From positions 1 through 63,945 of the forward strand of contig CAIOBP010000160.1 of the NCBI GenBank assembly GCA_903856295.1: a stretch of 63,945 bases of DNA, read 5' to 3'. The notes beneath the pieces were generated by a model that had not been told where the DNA came from, made no database searches, and saw nothing but the letters and a program-made list of their open reading frames with translations. Positions 46,126 through 53,682 of this stretch are shown piece by piece. Made by a program: the position numbers and the translations under genes. Source of the DNA: an uncultured Rhodospirillales bacterium. Its GTDB lineage: Bacteria > Pseudomonadota > Alphaproteobacteria > Azospirillales > Azospirillaceae. Every line of letters begins with the position of its first letter. Position 1 is the stretch's first letter.

Positions 46126-46821
46126 ATGACCGGCCGGAACATCCCCAGTTTCATCGATGGAGAGTTCACTGTCGCCTCCCTGATTTCCGAGGCGCTGGAA
46201 TACCGGGCGGCGATGACGGATCATGATGTCAATCAAGGTCTGCTCAAGGAAATCGTGACGCAATTCGTCGAAACCGAACGAAAACTGGCGGCGGCCCATG
46301 CCGAAGTGCTGGCGCTGTCGAGGGCCGATGGCCTGACCGGCATTGCCAATCGACGCTGTTTCGATGAGAGACTGGGTCTCGACTTTGCCCGGGCCTTGAG
46401 AACCAAGTCACATCTTGGCCTGCTGTTGATCGATATCGACTGCTTTAAACTATACAATGACAATTATGGCCATTCCGCTGGTGACGATTGCCTCCGGCTC
46501 GTCGCTCAGGTGATCAAGCACAATGTCAGACGCTTGCCGGATCTCGCCGCCCGCTACGGCGGCGAGGAAATCGTCTGCCTGTTTCCGGACACCGGCATCG
46601 AAGGCGTGGCCAGTGTCGGCAACGCCATTCTTGAAGAACTGCGCACCAAAGCCGTCCCCCACGCCCATTCGGTGGCGGCCAAGATCGTGACCGTGAGCAT
46701 CGGCGGGGTGTCGATCATCCCCACCGACGGCATGACCCCGACCGACATCGTCATCGCCGCCGACAAGCAACTGTATGCCGCCAAGAAAAATGGCCGGAAC
46801 CGTCTGGTGCTCGGCGAGTAG
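46126..46821 (+). CDS. GGDEF diguanylate cyclase
   Basis: This 231-aa protein synthesises cyclic di-GMP from GTP. A short N-terminal helix and coiled coil (about 38-65) leads into a GGDEF domain (about 66-231) with DIDCFKLYNDNYGHSAGD and the active motif YGGEEIV. The product-inhibition site RxxD is present as RLPD, five residues before GGEEI, unlike the REC-GGDEF protein at 21547-22440. It is co-transcribed with the ODP-like gene and probably receives its signal. Confidence 0.93.
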   Translation: MTGRNIPSFIDGEFTVASLISEALEYRAAMTDHDVNQGLLKEIVTQFVETERKLAAAHAEVLALSRADGLTGIANRRCFDERLGLDFARALRTKSHLGLLLIDIDCFKLYNDNYGHSAGDDCLRLVAQVIKHNVRRLPDLAARYGGEEIVCLFPDTGIEGVASVGNAILEELRTKAVPHAHSVAAKIVTVSIGGVSIIPTDGMTPTDIVIAADKQLYAAKKNGRNRLVLGE

Positions 46822-46860
46822 CAGCGGAGGCACGGCGACGGCGACGGCGGAGCCCCTGCC

Positions 46861-48249
46861 CTAGCCGCCGGCCTTGGTCTTGAGGGCGGAGCCGGCCAGG
46901 GATTTGGCGAGTTCCCACACCGAGCCCGGCACCTTGTGGCAATCGGCGATCACATCCTCGAAGGCGGCGCGGATCCACACCCGGTCCTCCTCTCCGAGGC
47001 AGAGCGGCGGGATCAGCTTGACGACGTGAAGCCCGTGGCCCGCGACCTGACAGATGATGCGATGGCGCTGATAGAGCGGAATCGTGATCATCTGGCAGAA
47101 CAGCCCCTTGTTGGCGGCCTCCAGCAGCGACCAGGCGGTGCGCAGGGTAAAGCTCTTGGCTTGGCCGAACTCCACCCCGATCATCAGCCCCTTGCCGCGA
47201 ACCTCTTTCACGAACTCGTAGCGGCCGACGAAGTGCTGGAGATCGGACAGAATCTGCGCGCCCACGGTGGCGGCGCGCTCGACCAGCTTTTCCTCATCGA
47301 GCACCGCGAGGGTGGCCAGCCCGGCGACCATCGCGAGATCGTTCTTGCCGAAGGTCGAGCCGTGGACGACCGAGCGGTCCATGCGGTCGAAGACCTTGTC
47401 GAACACCCACTTGCGGCAGGCCACGGCGCCCACCGGCACATAGCCGCCGGACAGCGCCTTGGCCAGCAGCACCATGTCGGGCTCGACGCCCCAGTGCTCG
47501 AGCGCCAGGAACCGGCCGGTGCGGCCGATGCCGGTCTGGATTTCATCGGCGACGAACAGGGTGCCATACTTGCGGCACAGCCGCGCCGCCTCGGGCAGAT
47601 ACTCGTCGTCGGGGATGTTGACCCCCTTGCCCTGAATCGGTTCGACGATGAAGGCGGCAACCGTGCCGCCGCGCAGGGCCGCTTCCAGAGCGCCGAGATC
47701 GTTGAACGGCACGGCCGCGCAGTCGGGCAGCAGCGGACCGAAGCCCTTGCGGAAGATTTCGTCGCCATTGAGCGACAGCGAGCCCAGGGTCAGGCCATGG
47801 AAGGAGTGCGAGCAATGGACGATCTTGTCCCGGCCGGTGGCGTTGCGGGCGAATTTAATCGCCGCCTCCACCGCCTCGGTGCCGGAATTGCAGAAAAACA
47901 TCTTCTCCATTCCGGGCAGCCGGGGCAGCAGGCGCTCGGCCAGCACCCCGGCGAGCAGCGACACGTCCATCTGCACCAGATTGGGCAGGCGCAAATCCAG
48001 GGCCTGACGAAGCGCGTCGGCGATCACCGGATGATTGCGACCCAGAGCAAAAACCCCAAAGCCACTCAGAAGATCGAGATAGCGGGAGCCATCCTCTCCG
48101 TAAAGATAGGAACCCTCGGCGTGGGAATAGTTGTTACGAAAGCCGATAATCGACAGGACATTAACAAACTGACTATTGAGGTGCTTGCTGTTCAGCGTGA
48201 ACTTTTCGCCTTTATTCTCGGCAATCAGTTTGGCAAGATCAAAAGCCAT
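46861..48249 (-). CDS. Class III aminotransferase, HpnO-like
   Basis: This is a 462-aa fold-type I PLP enzyme. The N-terminal LLSGFGVFALGRNHPVI and LPNLVQMDVSLLAGVLAERL segments, the FFCNSGTEAVEAAIKFAR motif, VADEIQTGIGRTG and the PLP lysine in LLAKALSGGYVPVGA are visible. The LLSGFGVFALGRNHP block is reminiscent of HpnO, which makes aminobacteriohopanetriol, but no hopanoid genes are nearby, so the substrate is open. Of two adjacent ATGs, that at 48249 has the better spacing (7 nt) to GGAG. Confidence 0.8.
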   Translation of the reverse strand: MAFDLAKLIAENKGEKFTLNSKHLNSQFVNVLSIIGFRNNYSHAEGSYLYGEDGSRYLDLLSGFGVFALGRNHPVIADALRQALDLRLPNLVQMDVSLLAGVLAERLLPRLPGMEKMFFCNSGTEAVEAAIKFARNATGRDKIVHCSHSFHGLTLGSLSLNGDEIFRKGFGPLLPDCAAVPFNDLGALEAALRGGTVAAFIVEPIQGKGVNIPDDEYLPEAARLCRKYGTLFVADEIQTGIGRTGRFLALEHWGVEPDMVLLAKALSGGYVPVGAVACRKWVFDKVFDRMDRSVVHGSTFGKNDLAMVAGLATLAVLDEEKLVERAATVGAQILSDLQHFVGRYEFVKEVRGKGLMIGVEFGQAKSFTLRTAWSLLEAANKGLFCQMITIPLYQRHRIICQVAGHGLHVVKLIPPLCLGEEDRVWIRAAFEDVIADCHKVPGSVWELAKSLAGSALKTKAGG

Positions 48250-48346
48250 CATCTCTCTCCGGCGTTCGGGCGGCCCCGGACTGTAGCCGATTCCCCTCCG
48301 TGACACAATGCAGCATTTCCGGGGCACTCCCGCCCGCCCGCAACGG

Positions 48347-48374
48347 CAAAAGCCCCGCCGTCACCGGCGGGGCT
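48347..48374 (-). terminator. Terminator of cassette B
   Basis: AGCCCCGCCG-tcac-CGGCGGGGCT (48351-48374) is a perfect 10-bp stem, followed on the minus strand by TTTTGCC. It ends the curlin-like/micro-ORF cassette B. Confidence 0.9.
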
Positions 48375-48424
48375 CTGCTGGACCTGACGGGGATGACGGA
48401 CGAAACGCCGTCATCGACCGATCA

Positions 48425-48493
48425 TCAGGAGCGGGTCTTGCCGGCGCGAACCGGGGTGGAAACCGGGAAACCGGGGGAGATCGACTTGGTCAT
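48425..48493 (-). CDS. 22-residue micro-ORF B
   Basis: ATG at 48493 to TGA at 48425 encodes MTKSISPGFPVSTPVRAGKT followed by RS. GAGGA lies 7 nt upstream within GAGGATACTGTC, a leader identical to that of copy A. Seventeen of 22 residues are identical to copy A, and five codons differ only synonymously, evidence that the peptide itself is selected. No family is known to me. It is rich in Pro, Thr, Ser and basic residues and has no signal peptide or membrane segment. It is the last gene before terminator B. Confidence 0.65.
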   Translation of the reverse strand: MTKSISPGFPVSTPVRAGKTRS

Positions 48494-48541
48494 GACAGTA
48501 TCCTCATGGATCGGAGTGGGGAAAAACCCTGAGGCCGCGCG

Positions 48542-48886
48542 CTACCGCGACAGCACCAGGACGGGGCGAGAACCGAAGCTCCCGGAGAAGCCGCTGTACG
48601 AACCCCTGATTTGTTCGGTGCGTCCCAGCAAGTAACTGACATTGCTCTGGCTGGATCGCAGGCTGCTCCGAGTGAGCGGACTGGAACCGCCGGACCAACT
48701 CCACATCGCGTCCGCCGGGGGAAGGAGGAGCATGACCGAGGCCGAACTCAGGTAACCGCCATGAACGATCAGCGGCACCTGGGCGGCCTCGCTGGCGCTC
48801 ACGATGATCTCGGCCCGGGCGGCGCCCCCGGCAAGCCCGGCCCACAGGGCCAAGGCGACAGACAGAAGACGCGACGCTTTCAACAT
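48542..48886 (-). CDS. Secreted 114-aa protein, unknown
   Basis: A clear signal peptide (MLKASRLLSVALALWAGLAG, cleavage near ARA-EII) is followed by about 90 residues rich in Ser, Gly, Leu and Val. The end, YSGFSGSFGSRPVLVLSR, is glycine/aromatic-rich. No family is recognised. GGGGGGC precedes the ATG. It sits between the curlin-like gene B and micro-ORF B and is absent from cassette A, so it may be an assembly or partner factor for the repeat protein. That role is inference from position only. Confidence 0.65.
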   Translation of the reverse strand: MLKASRLLSVALALWAGLAGGAARAEIIVSASEAAQVPLIVHGGYLSSASVMLLLPPADAMWSWSGGSSPLTRSSLRSSQSNVSYLLGRTEQIRGSYSGFSGSFGSRPVLVLSR

Positions 48887-48958
48887 GGTACGCCCCCCTG
48901 CGGTTTGGACAGCCCGGCCGCGAGGGCCGGGCGATCCATCACAACAGTCGGACCAGGA

Positions 48959-49297
48959 TCAATGGCCGCCGCCGATGCCGCCGACGGTGGTCTTGGCCGC
49001 ATTGCCCTGACCGATCGCGGTGGTGTTGACGTCATGGGCATTGGCATTGATGCTGGTGTTGCCCTGGATCTGGGTGCCGCCGGCGATGCCGCCAACCATG
49101 GTGTCGGCGGTGTTGCCGGTGCCGATCGCGGTGGTGTTGACGTTCTTGGCATTGGCGTTGATGCTGGTGTTGCCCTGGATCTGCACGCCGTTCGGGTTGC
49201 TGCTCTGCTGAACCTTGACGCCGCCGGCCGACTGGGCGAACGCGGCGCCCGAAACGGCGATGAGAGCGGCGGCGGTCAGGATGGTGAGCTTACGCAT
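48959..49297 (-). CDS. Curlin-like secreted repeat protein B
   Basis: The 112-aa protein has a signal peptide (about 1-21, AAFA-Q). The mature part holds two repeats of about 37 residues (38-74 and 75-112). Each has QIQGNTSINANA, then VNTTAIGxGN and a GG-rich turn. Regularly spaced Asn, Gln, Gly and Ile within short strands are the hallmark of curlin-type amyloid subunits (compare CsgA/CsgB), though no Pfam-grade match can be claimed. About 93 percent identical to copy A. GGAG precedes the ATG. No csgG or csgE-like secretion gene is adjacent. Confidence 0.72.
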   Translation of the reverse strand: MRKLTILTAAALIAVSGAAFAQSAGGVKVQQSSNPNGVQIQGNTSINANAKNVNTTAIGTGNTADTMVGGIAGGTQIQGNTSINANAHDVNTTAIGQGNAAKTTVGGIGGGH

Positions 49298-49437
49298 GGA
49301 AAATCTCCGAATTGGATGTTTGTTTCTCTAAGGTCTCTCCGGAATACTGCCCTTTTCCTCTCTGGAAAGATCGGCATCTTTTCCCGGAACCTTGTGACAC
49401 CATGAAGGTCTCACTTTTTCGCCGCGCGTTCAATCCA

Positions 49438-49480
49438 GCTCTTGGTCGTATGTCCTGGTTATAGGCCGAAAGGCATATCC
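49438..49480 (-). promoter_or_regulatory. Shared upstream element of cassette B
   Basis: This block (minus strand core CTTTCGGCCTATAAC) is nearly the same as 50204-50245 upstream of copy A. Both lie about 140-180 nt before the ATG of their curlin-like gene. TATAAC could be a -10 element; the flanking near-palindromic words could bind the neighbouring NarL-type regulator. Confidence 0.5.
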
Positions 49481-49513
49481 ACCCCACCGCTCCCTGCCGC
49501 CGCACGCCAAACG

Positions 49514-49547
49514 ACAACGGCCCCGCCAGTGCTGGCGGGGCCGTTGT
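49514..49547 (-). terminator. Terminator of cassette A
   Basis: A perfect 16-bp stem ACAACGGCCCCGCCAG with its complement and a 2-nt (tg) apex is followed on the minus strand by CGTTTGG. It separates cassette A from the promoter of cassette B. Confidence 0.85.
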
Positions 49548-49588
49548 TTCACTCCGGGACCCGATAAAGGGCCGTCATGACCCGAACA

Positions 49589-49657
49589 TTAGAAGCGGGT
49601 CTTGCCAGCGCGAACGGGAGTGGCAACCGGAAGTCCAGGATTGATGGTCTTGGTCAT
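49589..49657 (-). CDS. 22-residue micro-ORF A
   Basis: ATG at 49657 to TAA at 49589 encodes MTKTINPGLPVATPVRAGKT followed by RF. It has the same upstream leader (GAGGATACTGTC) as copy B. Substitutions relative to copy B are conservative (S4T, S6N, F9L, S12A) except for the last residue, while codons for P7, G8, T13, P14 and A17 differ silently. It lies 66 nt after the curlin-like gene A and 42 nt before the terminator stem. Confidence 0.65.
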   Translation of the reverse strand: MTKTINPGLPVATPVRAGKTRF

Positions 49658-49723
49658 GACAGTATCCTCACGGAACAGGGGTGGAGAGACAACCTCAGAA
49701 ACGCTGCGGTATGCCGCAGTGGA

Positions 49724-50062
49724 TCAATGGCCGCCGCCGATGCCGCCGACAGTGGTCTTGGCCTTGTTGCCCTGACCGATCGCGGTGGTGTTGACGTCAT
49801 GGGCATTGGCGTTGATGCTGGTGTTGCCCTGAATCTGGGTGCCGCCGGCGATGCCGCCGATCATGGTGTCGGCGGTGTTGCCGGTGCCGATCGCGGTGGT
49901 GTTGACGTTCTTGGCATTGGCGTTGATGCTGGTGTTGCCCTGAATCTGCACGCCGTTCGGGTTGGTGCTCGACTGCATGCTGACACCGCCAGCCGACTGG
50001 GCGAAAGCGGCGCCCGAAACGGCGATCAGAGCGGCGGCGGTCAGGAAGGTAAGCTTACGCAT
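49724..50062 (-). CDS. Curlin-like secreted repeat protein A
   Basis: This is the paralogue of the gene at 48959-49297, also 112 aa with the same signal peptide and two repeats of about 37 residues. Changes cluster in residues 28-33 just before the repeats, plus I6F, V68I-type and A101K-type substitutions. The conserved start context GGAGATTTTCCATGCG is identical. It is the first gene of cassette A and is divergent from the NarL-type response regulator. Confidence 0.72.
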   Translation of the reverse strand: MRKLTFLTAAALIAVSGAAFAQSAGGVSMQSSTNPNGVQIQGNTSINANAKNVNTTAIGTGNTADTMIGGIAGGTQIQGNTSINANAHDVNTTAIGQGNKAKTTVGGIGGGH

Positions 50063-50436
50063 GGAAAATCTCCAAAATCTGATAAGGGTTTCTTCGAGAG
50101 TTCTCCGAGCTGTGGCTCTCCTGGTCTTTCAACGACCTTGCCGAGGCTCCCGGAACTTCGTGACAAGCTGAAGGTCTCACCATTCTGCCTGCGGATCAAT
50201 CAGGCTCTTGGTCATATGCCTAGGTTATAGGCCGAAAGACATACCTTCCCCGATCGCAGAGGGACGCGCGCAACCAGCATCCAAAAGAGCGCCAGCTAAG
50301 GTTTTCAGGAAAATCACTGGCGCGCCCGGCCGGTTTTCCCGATACTCAGCCGGACCGTAGCCACTGAAACTCCGGCCCGCTCCATCGGGAGCCGCTCGCC
50401 ATCGGAACCGCCGTTTCGCTGATCGGGGAAAGCACC
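50063..50436. other. Divergent region, curlin-like A and response regulator
   Basis: This 374-bp region carries the shared element at 50204-50245 and further stretches similar to the region before copy B (for example CCCGGAAC and TGAAGGTCTCAC), showing that the promoter was duplicated with the genes. The plus-strand promoter of the regulator must also be here. No extra gene is seen. Confidence 0.6.
50204..50245 (-). promoter_or_regulatory. Shared upstream element of cassette A
   Basis: Minus-strand core CTTTCGGCCTATAACCTAGG, matching 49438-49480. It contains the inverted words GCCTA and TAGGC. It lies between the curlin-like gene and the response regulator gene and is a candidate operator. 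Confidence 0.5.
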
Positions 50437-51072
50437 ATGAAGATTCTGATTGCCGACGACCATGCGTTGTTCCGGGGCGGACTGAAGCTTCAGTTGCAGC
50501 AGTTCAAGGCCGGCGGCGAAATCGTCGATGTCGATAATTTCGAGAAACTGCTGCCCGCCGTGGCCGAGCACCGCCCGGATATGGTGATCGTTGACCTGGG
50601 CATGCCCGGAATGCCCTGGCGCGAGGCGATCGGGCAGCTGCGCGCCACCTTTTCCGAGACCAGGCTGGTGGTGCTCTCGGCCAACGATGACGACAACAAC
50701 GTGCGCGACGCCTTGCGTCTGGGCGCCAATGGCTTCATCTCGAAAAGCGATCCGCCCGAAGTGGTGATGGCGGCGCTGCAACTGGTCTGCTGCGGCGGCA
50801 CCTGCGTGCCCTCGAACTTCACCCAGCACGCGACTCCGGTGCCGGAAACCACCGCCGCCGGCTCGCCGGTCACCCACCGGCAGCGCGAAGTGCTGGAACT
50901 GATGGCCGAAGGCTGCTCCAACAAGCTGATCGCCTACAAGCTGCAATTGACGGAAGGCACGGTCAAACAGCACGTCGCCGCCGTGCTGAAAACCCTCGGC
51001 GCCACCAACCGCACCCAGGCCGTCGCGGCCGCCCGCTCGGCCGGCGTGCTCTGCGACCGCCCCCATCCCTGA
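50437..51072 (+). CDS. NarL/LuxR-type response regulator
   Basis: This 211-aa transcription factor has a receiver domain (1-120) with acidic pair D7/D8, phosphoacceptor D53 in VDLGMPG and K103-type lysine in FISKSD. A LuxR helix-turn-helix (about 143-205) includes THRQREVLELMAEGCSNKLI and LTEGTVKQHVAAVLKTLGA. It is divergent from curlin-like gene A and convergent with the hybrid kinase gene, so it probably forms a pair with that kinase and may control the cassette. Confidence 0.92.
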   Translation: MKILIADDHALFRGGLKLQLQQFKAGGEIVDVDNFEKLLPAVAEHRPDMVIVDLGMPGMPWREAIGQLRATFSETRLVVLSANDDDNNVRDALRLGANGFISKSDPPEVVMAALQLVCCGGTCVPSNFTQHATPVPETTAAGSPVTHRQREVLELMAEGCSNKLIAYKLQLTEGTVKQHVAAVLKTLGATNRTQAVAAARSAGVLCDRPHP

Positions 51073-51132
51073 TCTCCGGACCGGTTCACCGATCTCCGGC
51101 CGCCGCCTCGGACCGGCCGCGCCACGCGGCGC

Positions 51133-53664
51133 TCACAGCCGGGTCACAGGGTCCCTGAATTCCTCGGCCAGCACCGCCCACAGGGCATCGGGCCGAACCG
51201 GCTTGTGCAGAACCCGGAAGGCGAAGCCCGCGCCCTCGGGCTGAGGCGCGGTCTCGCCGGTCAGCAGAATCACCCGGGGCCAGAAGCCGATGGCGCCAGC
51301 GATCGCAGCGATCGCGGCCTCGCCGGTTTCACCATCGTCCAGGCAATAGTCGCACAGGATCAGCCGCGGCCGCCGCCGCTCCGCCAACTCCACCGCCTGC
51401 TCGATGCGCGAGGCCGCCATGACCTCGAGTCCCCAGTCGAGGAGTTGCAGCCGCAGGCTTTCGCGCACCCGGTCGTCATTGTCGATGACCAGCACGACGC
51501 AATTGGGGAAAGACGCCTGGGTCACCGCCACCCCCGCGGGCTCGGACAGCGGCACCTCGGCCCGGACCCGGGCCAACTCAACCGCGAAGGTCGAGCCATG
51601 GTCGACCCGGCTCCTGACCGCCAGCGGATGGCCAAGCAGGCGGCACAGGCGATGGACGATGGACAGCCCCAGCCCGAACCCCGGAATCGTGCCCCTGGAA
51701 CCGCCCGAGCGGCCGATCCGGAAGAACTCGTCGAACACCCGGGACAGCAGCTTTTCCGAAATGCCCTCGCCGGTATCGATGACCTGAAGCACCACCCGCG
51801 CCCCGGCGCGCCGGCAGCCGACCAGCACCTTGCCGCCCGAGGGCGTGTAGCGGATGGCGTTGGTGACCAGATTGTTCAGCACGCGCTCGAGCAGCACCGG
51901 GTCCGACCGCACATGCAGATGGCAGGGCACCACCGTCAGCGACACCCCCTGCTGCTCGGCCAGCGGGCAGTAGAGGCTCCAGAGCCGCTCCAGGAGATCG
52001 CCCAGCAGGACCGGACGGATCTCGGGCTTGACCACCCCGGCGTCGAGCCGGGAAACATCCATCAGCGAATCGAGCAGCGCCGACAGCGAGGTGGTGCACT
52101 CGACCACCCGCCGCAGGATCTCCTCGGGCTCGCCCTCGGGAATGTGTTTCGACAGCACATTGACGTAGAACGCCAGGGCCTGCACCGGCTGGCGCAAATC
52201 GTGGCTGGCCACGGCGAGGAACCGGGACTTCAGATCGTTGGCCGACTCCGCCGCTTCCTTGGCCTCGGCCAGCTGGTTCTGCCAGAGCTTGCCGACGGTG
52301 ATGTTGACGAAAGCCGCCTGAATCGCCGGACTGCCATCCCACTCGACCGGCCGGATCGAGTTCAGGCACCACAGCGGTTCGCCGTCGCAGTCCCGGCTGG
52401 CGAACTCTATGCTGGCGGGTTGGCGGCTGCGCTCGACCTCCCTGGTCGCCTCGATCACCGCGCCGCGGAACTCCGCCCCGACCAGATCGAGAAAACTCGG
52501 CAAGGCCAGAACCCCGCTAACGTCATCGAGCCCGAACAGCCGCGCGAAGGCGTGGTTGACCAGCAGCGGCTTGAAATCGCGATGGATCAGAATGCCCTCG
52601 ATCGCGCCGTCGAACAAATTCTGGTAGGCCTTCCGCGCCTGATCCAGCGCCTTGGTCCGCTCGTCGACGCGGTTTTCCAGCTGCTCGTTGAGATGCGCCA
52701 GCGCCTCGGTGGCGCGGCGGCGCTGCTGCTCGCGCCGGTCGAATTGCAGGCCCAGATTGACCGTCACCAGCCCGACGAACAGCAGCACCGCGCCGCTGGT
52801 GACGATGCCGCTCCACCAGGTCTTCTTGACCGTCGACACCGGCACGCCGGCAATCACCGCCAGCGGATAGGACGGCACCTCGCGATAGACGCTGATTTCG
52901 TCCTCGCCATCGAGCGAGCCGCCGGTTCTGAACGACTTGCTCCGCTCGCCGCCGGGCGAAATATCGGCCAGCGCCTCCGGGCTCAGCGAGGAGCCGATCC
53001 ATTTGTCGCCATAGGGAAAGCGGCCGAAGACGATGCCGTTGACGTTGATCAGCAGCACATTGCCCCGGCCGTGCATGCCGGTGGATTGCAGCGGATCGGC
53101 GAAGAAATTGGACTTCAGCACCGCCGCGACCACGCCGCGAAACCCGCCATCGGGGCCGCGCAACGGCCGCGACAGGGTGATCTGCCATTCGCCAGTTTCC
53201 GGATCGCGCAGGGGGCCGTCGATCACCACGTGGTTGTCGGGGAACATCTCGCGCTGGAGCAGGAAGAAGTCCCGGAGCGAGGCGTCGCGCGTCCCCGGCT
53301 GTCCGATCGAGCGCGCCCGGCCGAGACGGTCGGTCACCACCAGCTCGGCCATTTCGGGAAAGCTGCGCGACTGGATGTTCAGGCTTTCAAGCACCTCCGG
53401 CCCGGTTTCGCCGTCATTGGCCAGGACATATTGGCCGACATGCTGAATCAGCAAATCGATGGTCCGCAGACTGCCGCCGATCTGCTCGGCCGCCGCGGTC
53501 GCCAGCACACGGGCGAAGTCGTCGGTCTTGGCGACTTCGACCTGCCACTGATTCCAATAAGACAATCCCGACAGGGAAAACATGCCGCATAAGAAGATCG
53601 TCGCCAAAACCGCGGCGCTGCTGACCCGGCTGAAGCGATAGGTATCGATCTCGTCTGGCTTCAC
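51133..53664 (-). CDS. Hybrid sensor histidine kinase (Cache-PAS-HisKA-HATPase-REC)
   Basis: The 843-aa membrane kinase has a transmembrane helix at about 17-37, a periplasmic dCache-like sensor (about 50-280), a second helix (about 285-305), a coiled coil, a PAS domain (LFDGAIEGILIHRDF), a HisKA box with H in VASHDLRQPVQAL, and ATPase motifs NLVTNAIRY, DTGEGIS and GFGLGLSIV. A C-terminal receiver has its phosphoacceptor in LCDYCLDDG. The HDLRQP box is typical of kinases paired with NarL-type regulators. The neighbouring regulator at 50437 is the likely partner. Confidence 0.93.
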   Translation of the reverse strand: MKPDEIDTYRFSRVSSAAVLATIFLCGMFSLSGLSYWNQWQVEVAKTDDFARVLATAAAEQIGGSLRTIDLLIQHVGQYVLANDGETGPEVLESLNIQSRSFPEMAELVVTDRLGRARSIGQPGTRDASLRDFFLLQREMFPDNHVVIDGPLRDPETGEWQITLSRPLRGPDGGFRGVVAAVLKSNFFADPLQSTGMHGRGNVLLINVNGIVFGRFPYGDKWIGSSLSPEALADISPGGERSKSFRTGGSLDGEDEISVYREVPSYPLAVIAGVPVSTVKKTWWSGIVTSGAVLLFVGLVTVNLGLQFDRREQQRRRATEALAHLNEQLENRVDERTKALDQARKAYQNLFDGAIEGILIHRDFKPLLVNHAFARLFGLDDVSGVLALPSFLDLVGAEFRGAVIEATREVERSRQPASIEFASRDCDGEPLWCLNSIRPVEWDGSPAIQAAFVNITVGKLWQNQLAEAKEAAESANDLKSRFLAVASHDLRQPVQALAFYVNVLSKHIPEGEPEEILRRVVECTTSLSALLDSLMDVSRLDAGVVKPEIRPVLLGDLLERLWSLYCPLAEQQGVSLTVVPCHLHVRSDPVLLERVLNNLVTNAIRYTPSGGKVLVGCRRAGARVVLQVIDTGEGISEKLLSRVFDEFFRIGRSGGSRGTIPGFGLGLSIVHRLCRLLGHPLAVRSRVDHGSTFAVELARVRAEVPLSEPAGVAVTQASFPNCVVLVIDNDDRVRESLRLQLLDWGLEVMAASRIEQAVELAERRRPRLILCDYCLDDGETGEAAIAAIAGAIGFWPRVILLTGETAPQPEGAGFAFRVLHKPVRPDALWAVLAEEFRDPVTRL

Positions 53665-53682
53665 GGCAAAAACTCCGCTCGA

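Noticed and set aside
48945-50065. Repeats here as a CRISPR or tandem DNA array
   Set aside because: The repeated DNA is explained by two paralogous genes, each with two internal protein repeats; there are no short repeats with spacers.
51205-53592. A 795-codon plus-strand frame opposite the hybrid kinase
   Set aside because: His/Arg/Gln-rich shadow without domains, while the kinase domains are complete on the other strand.
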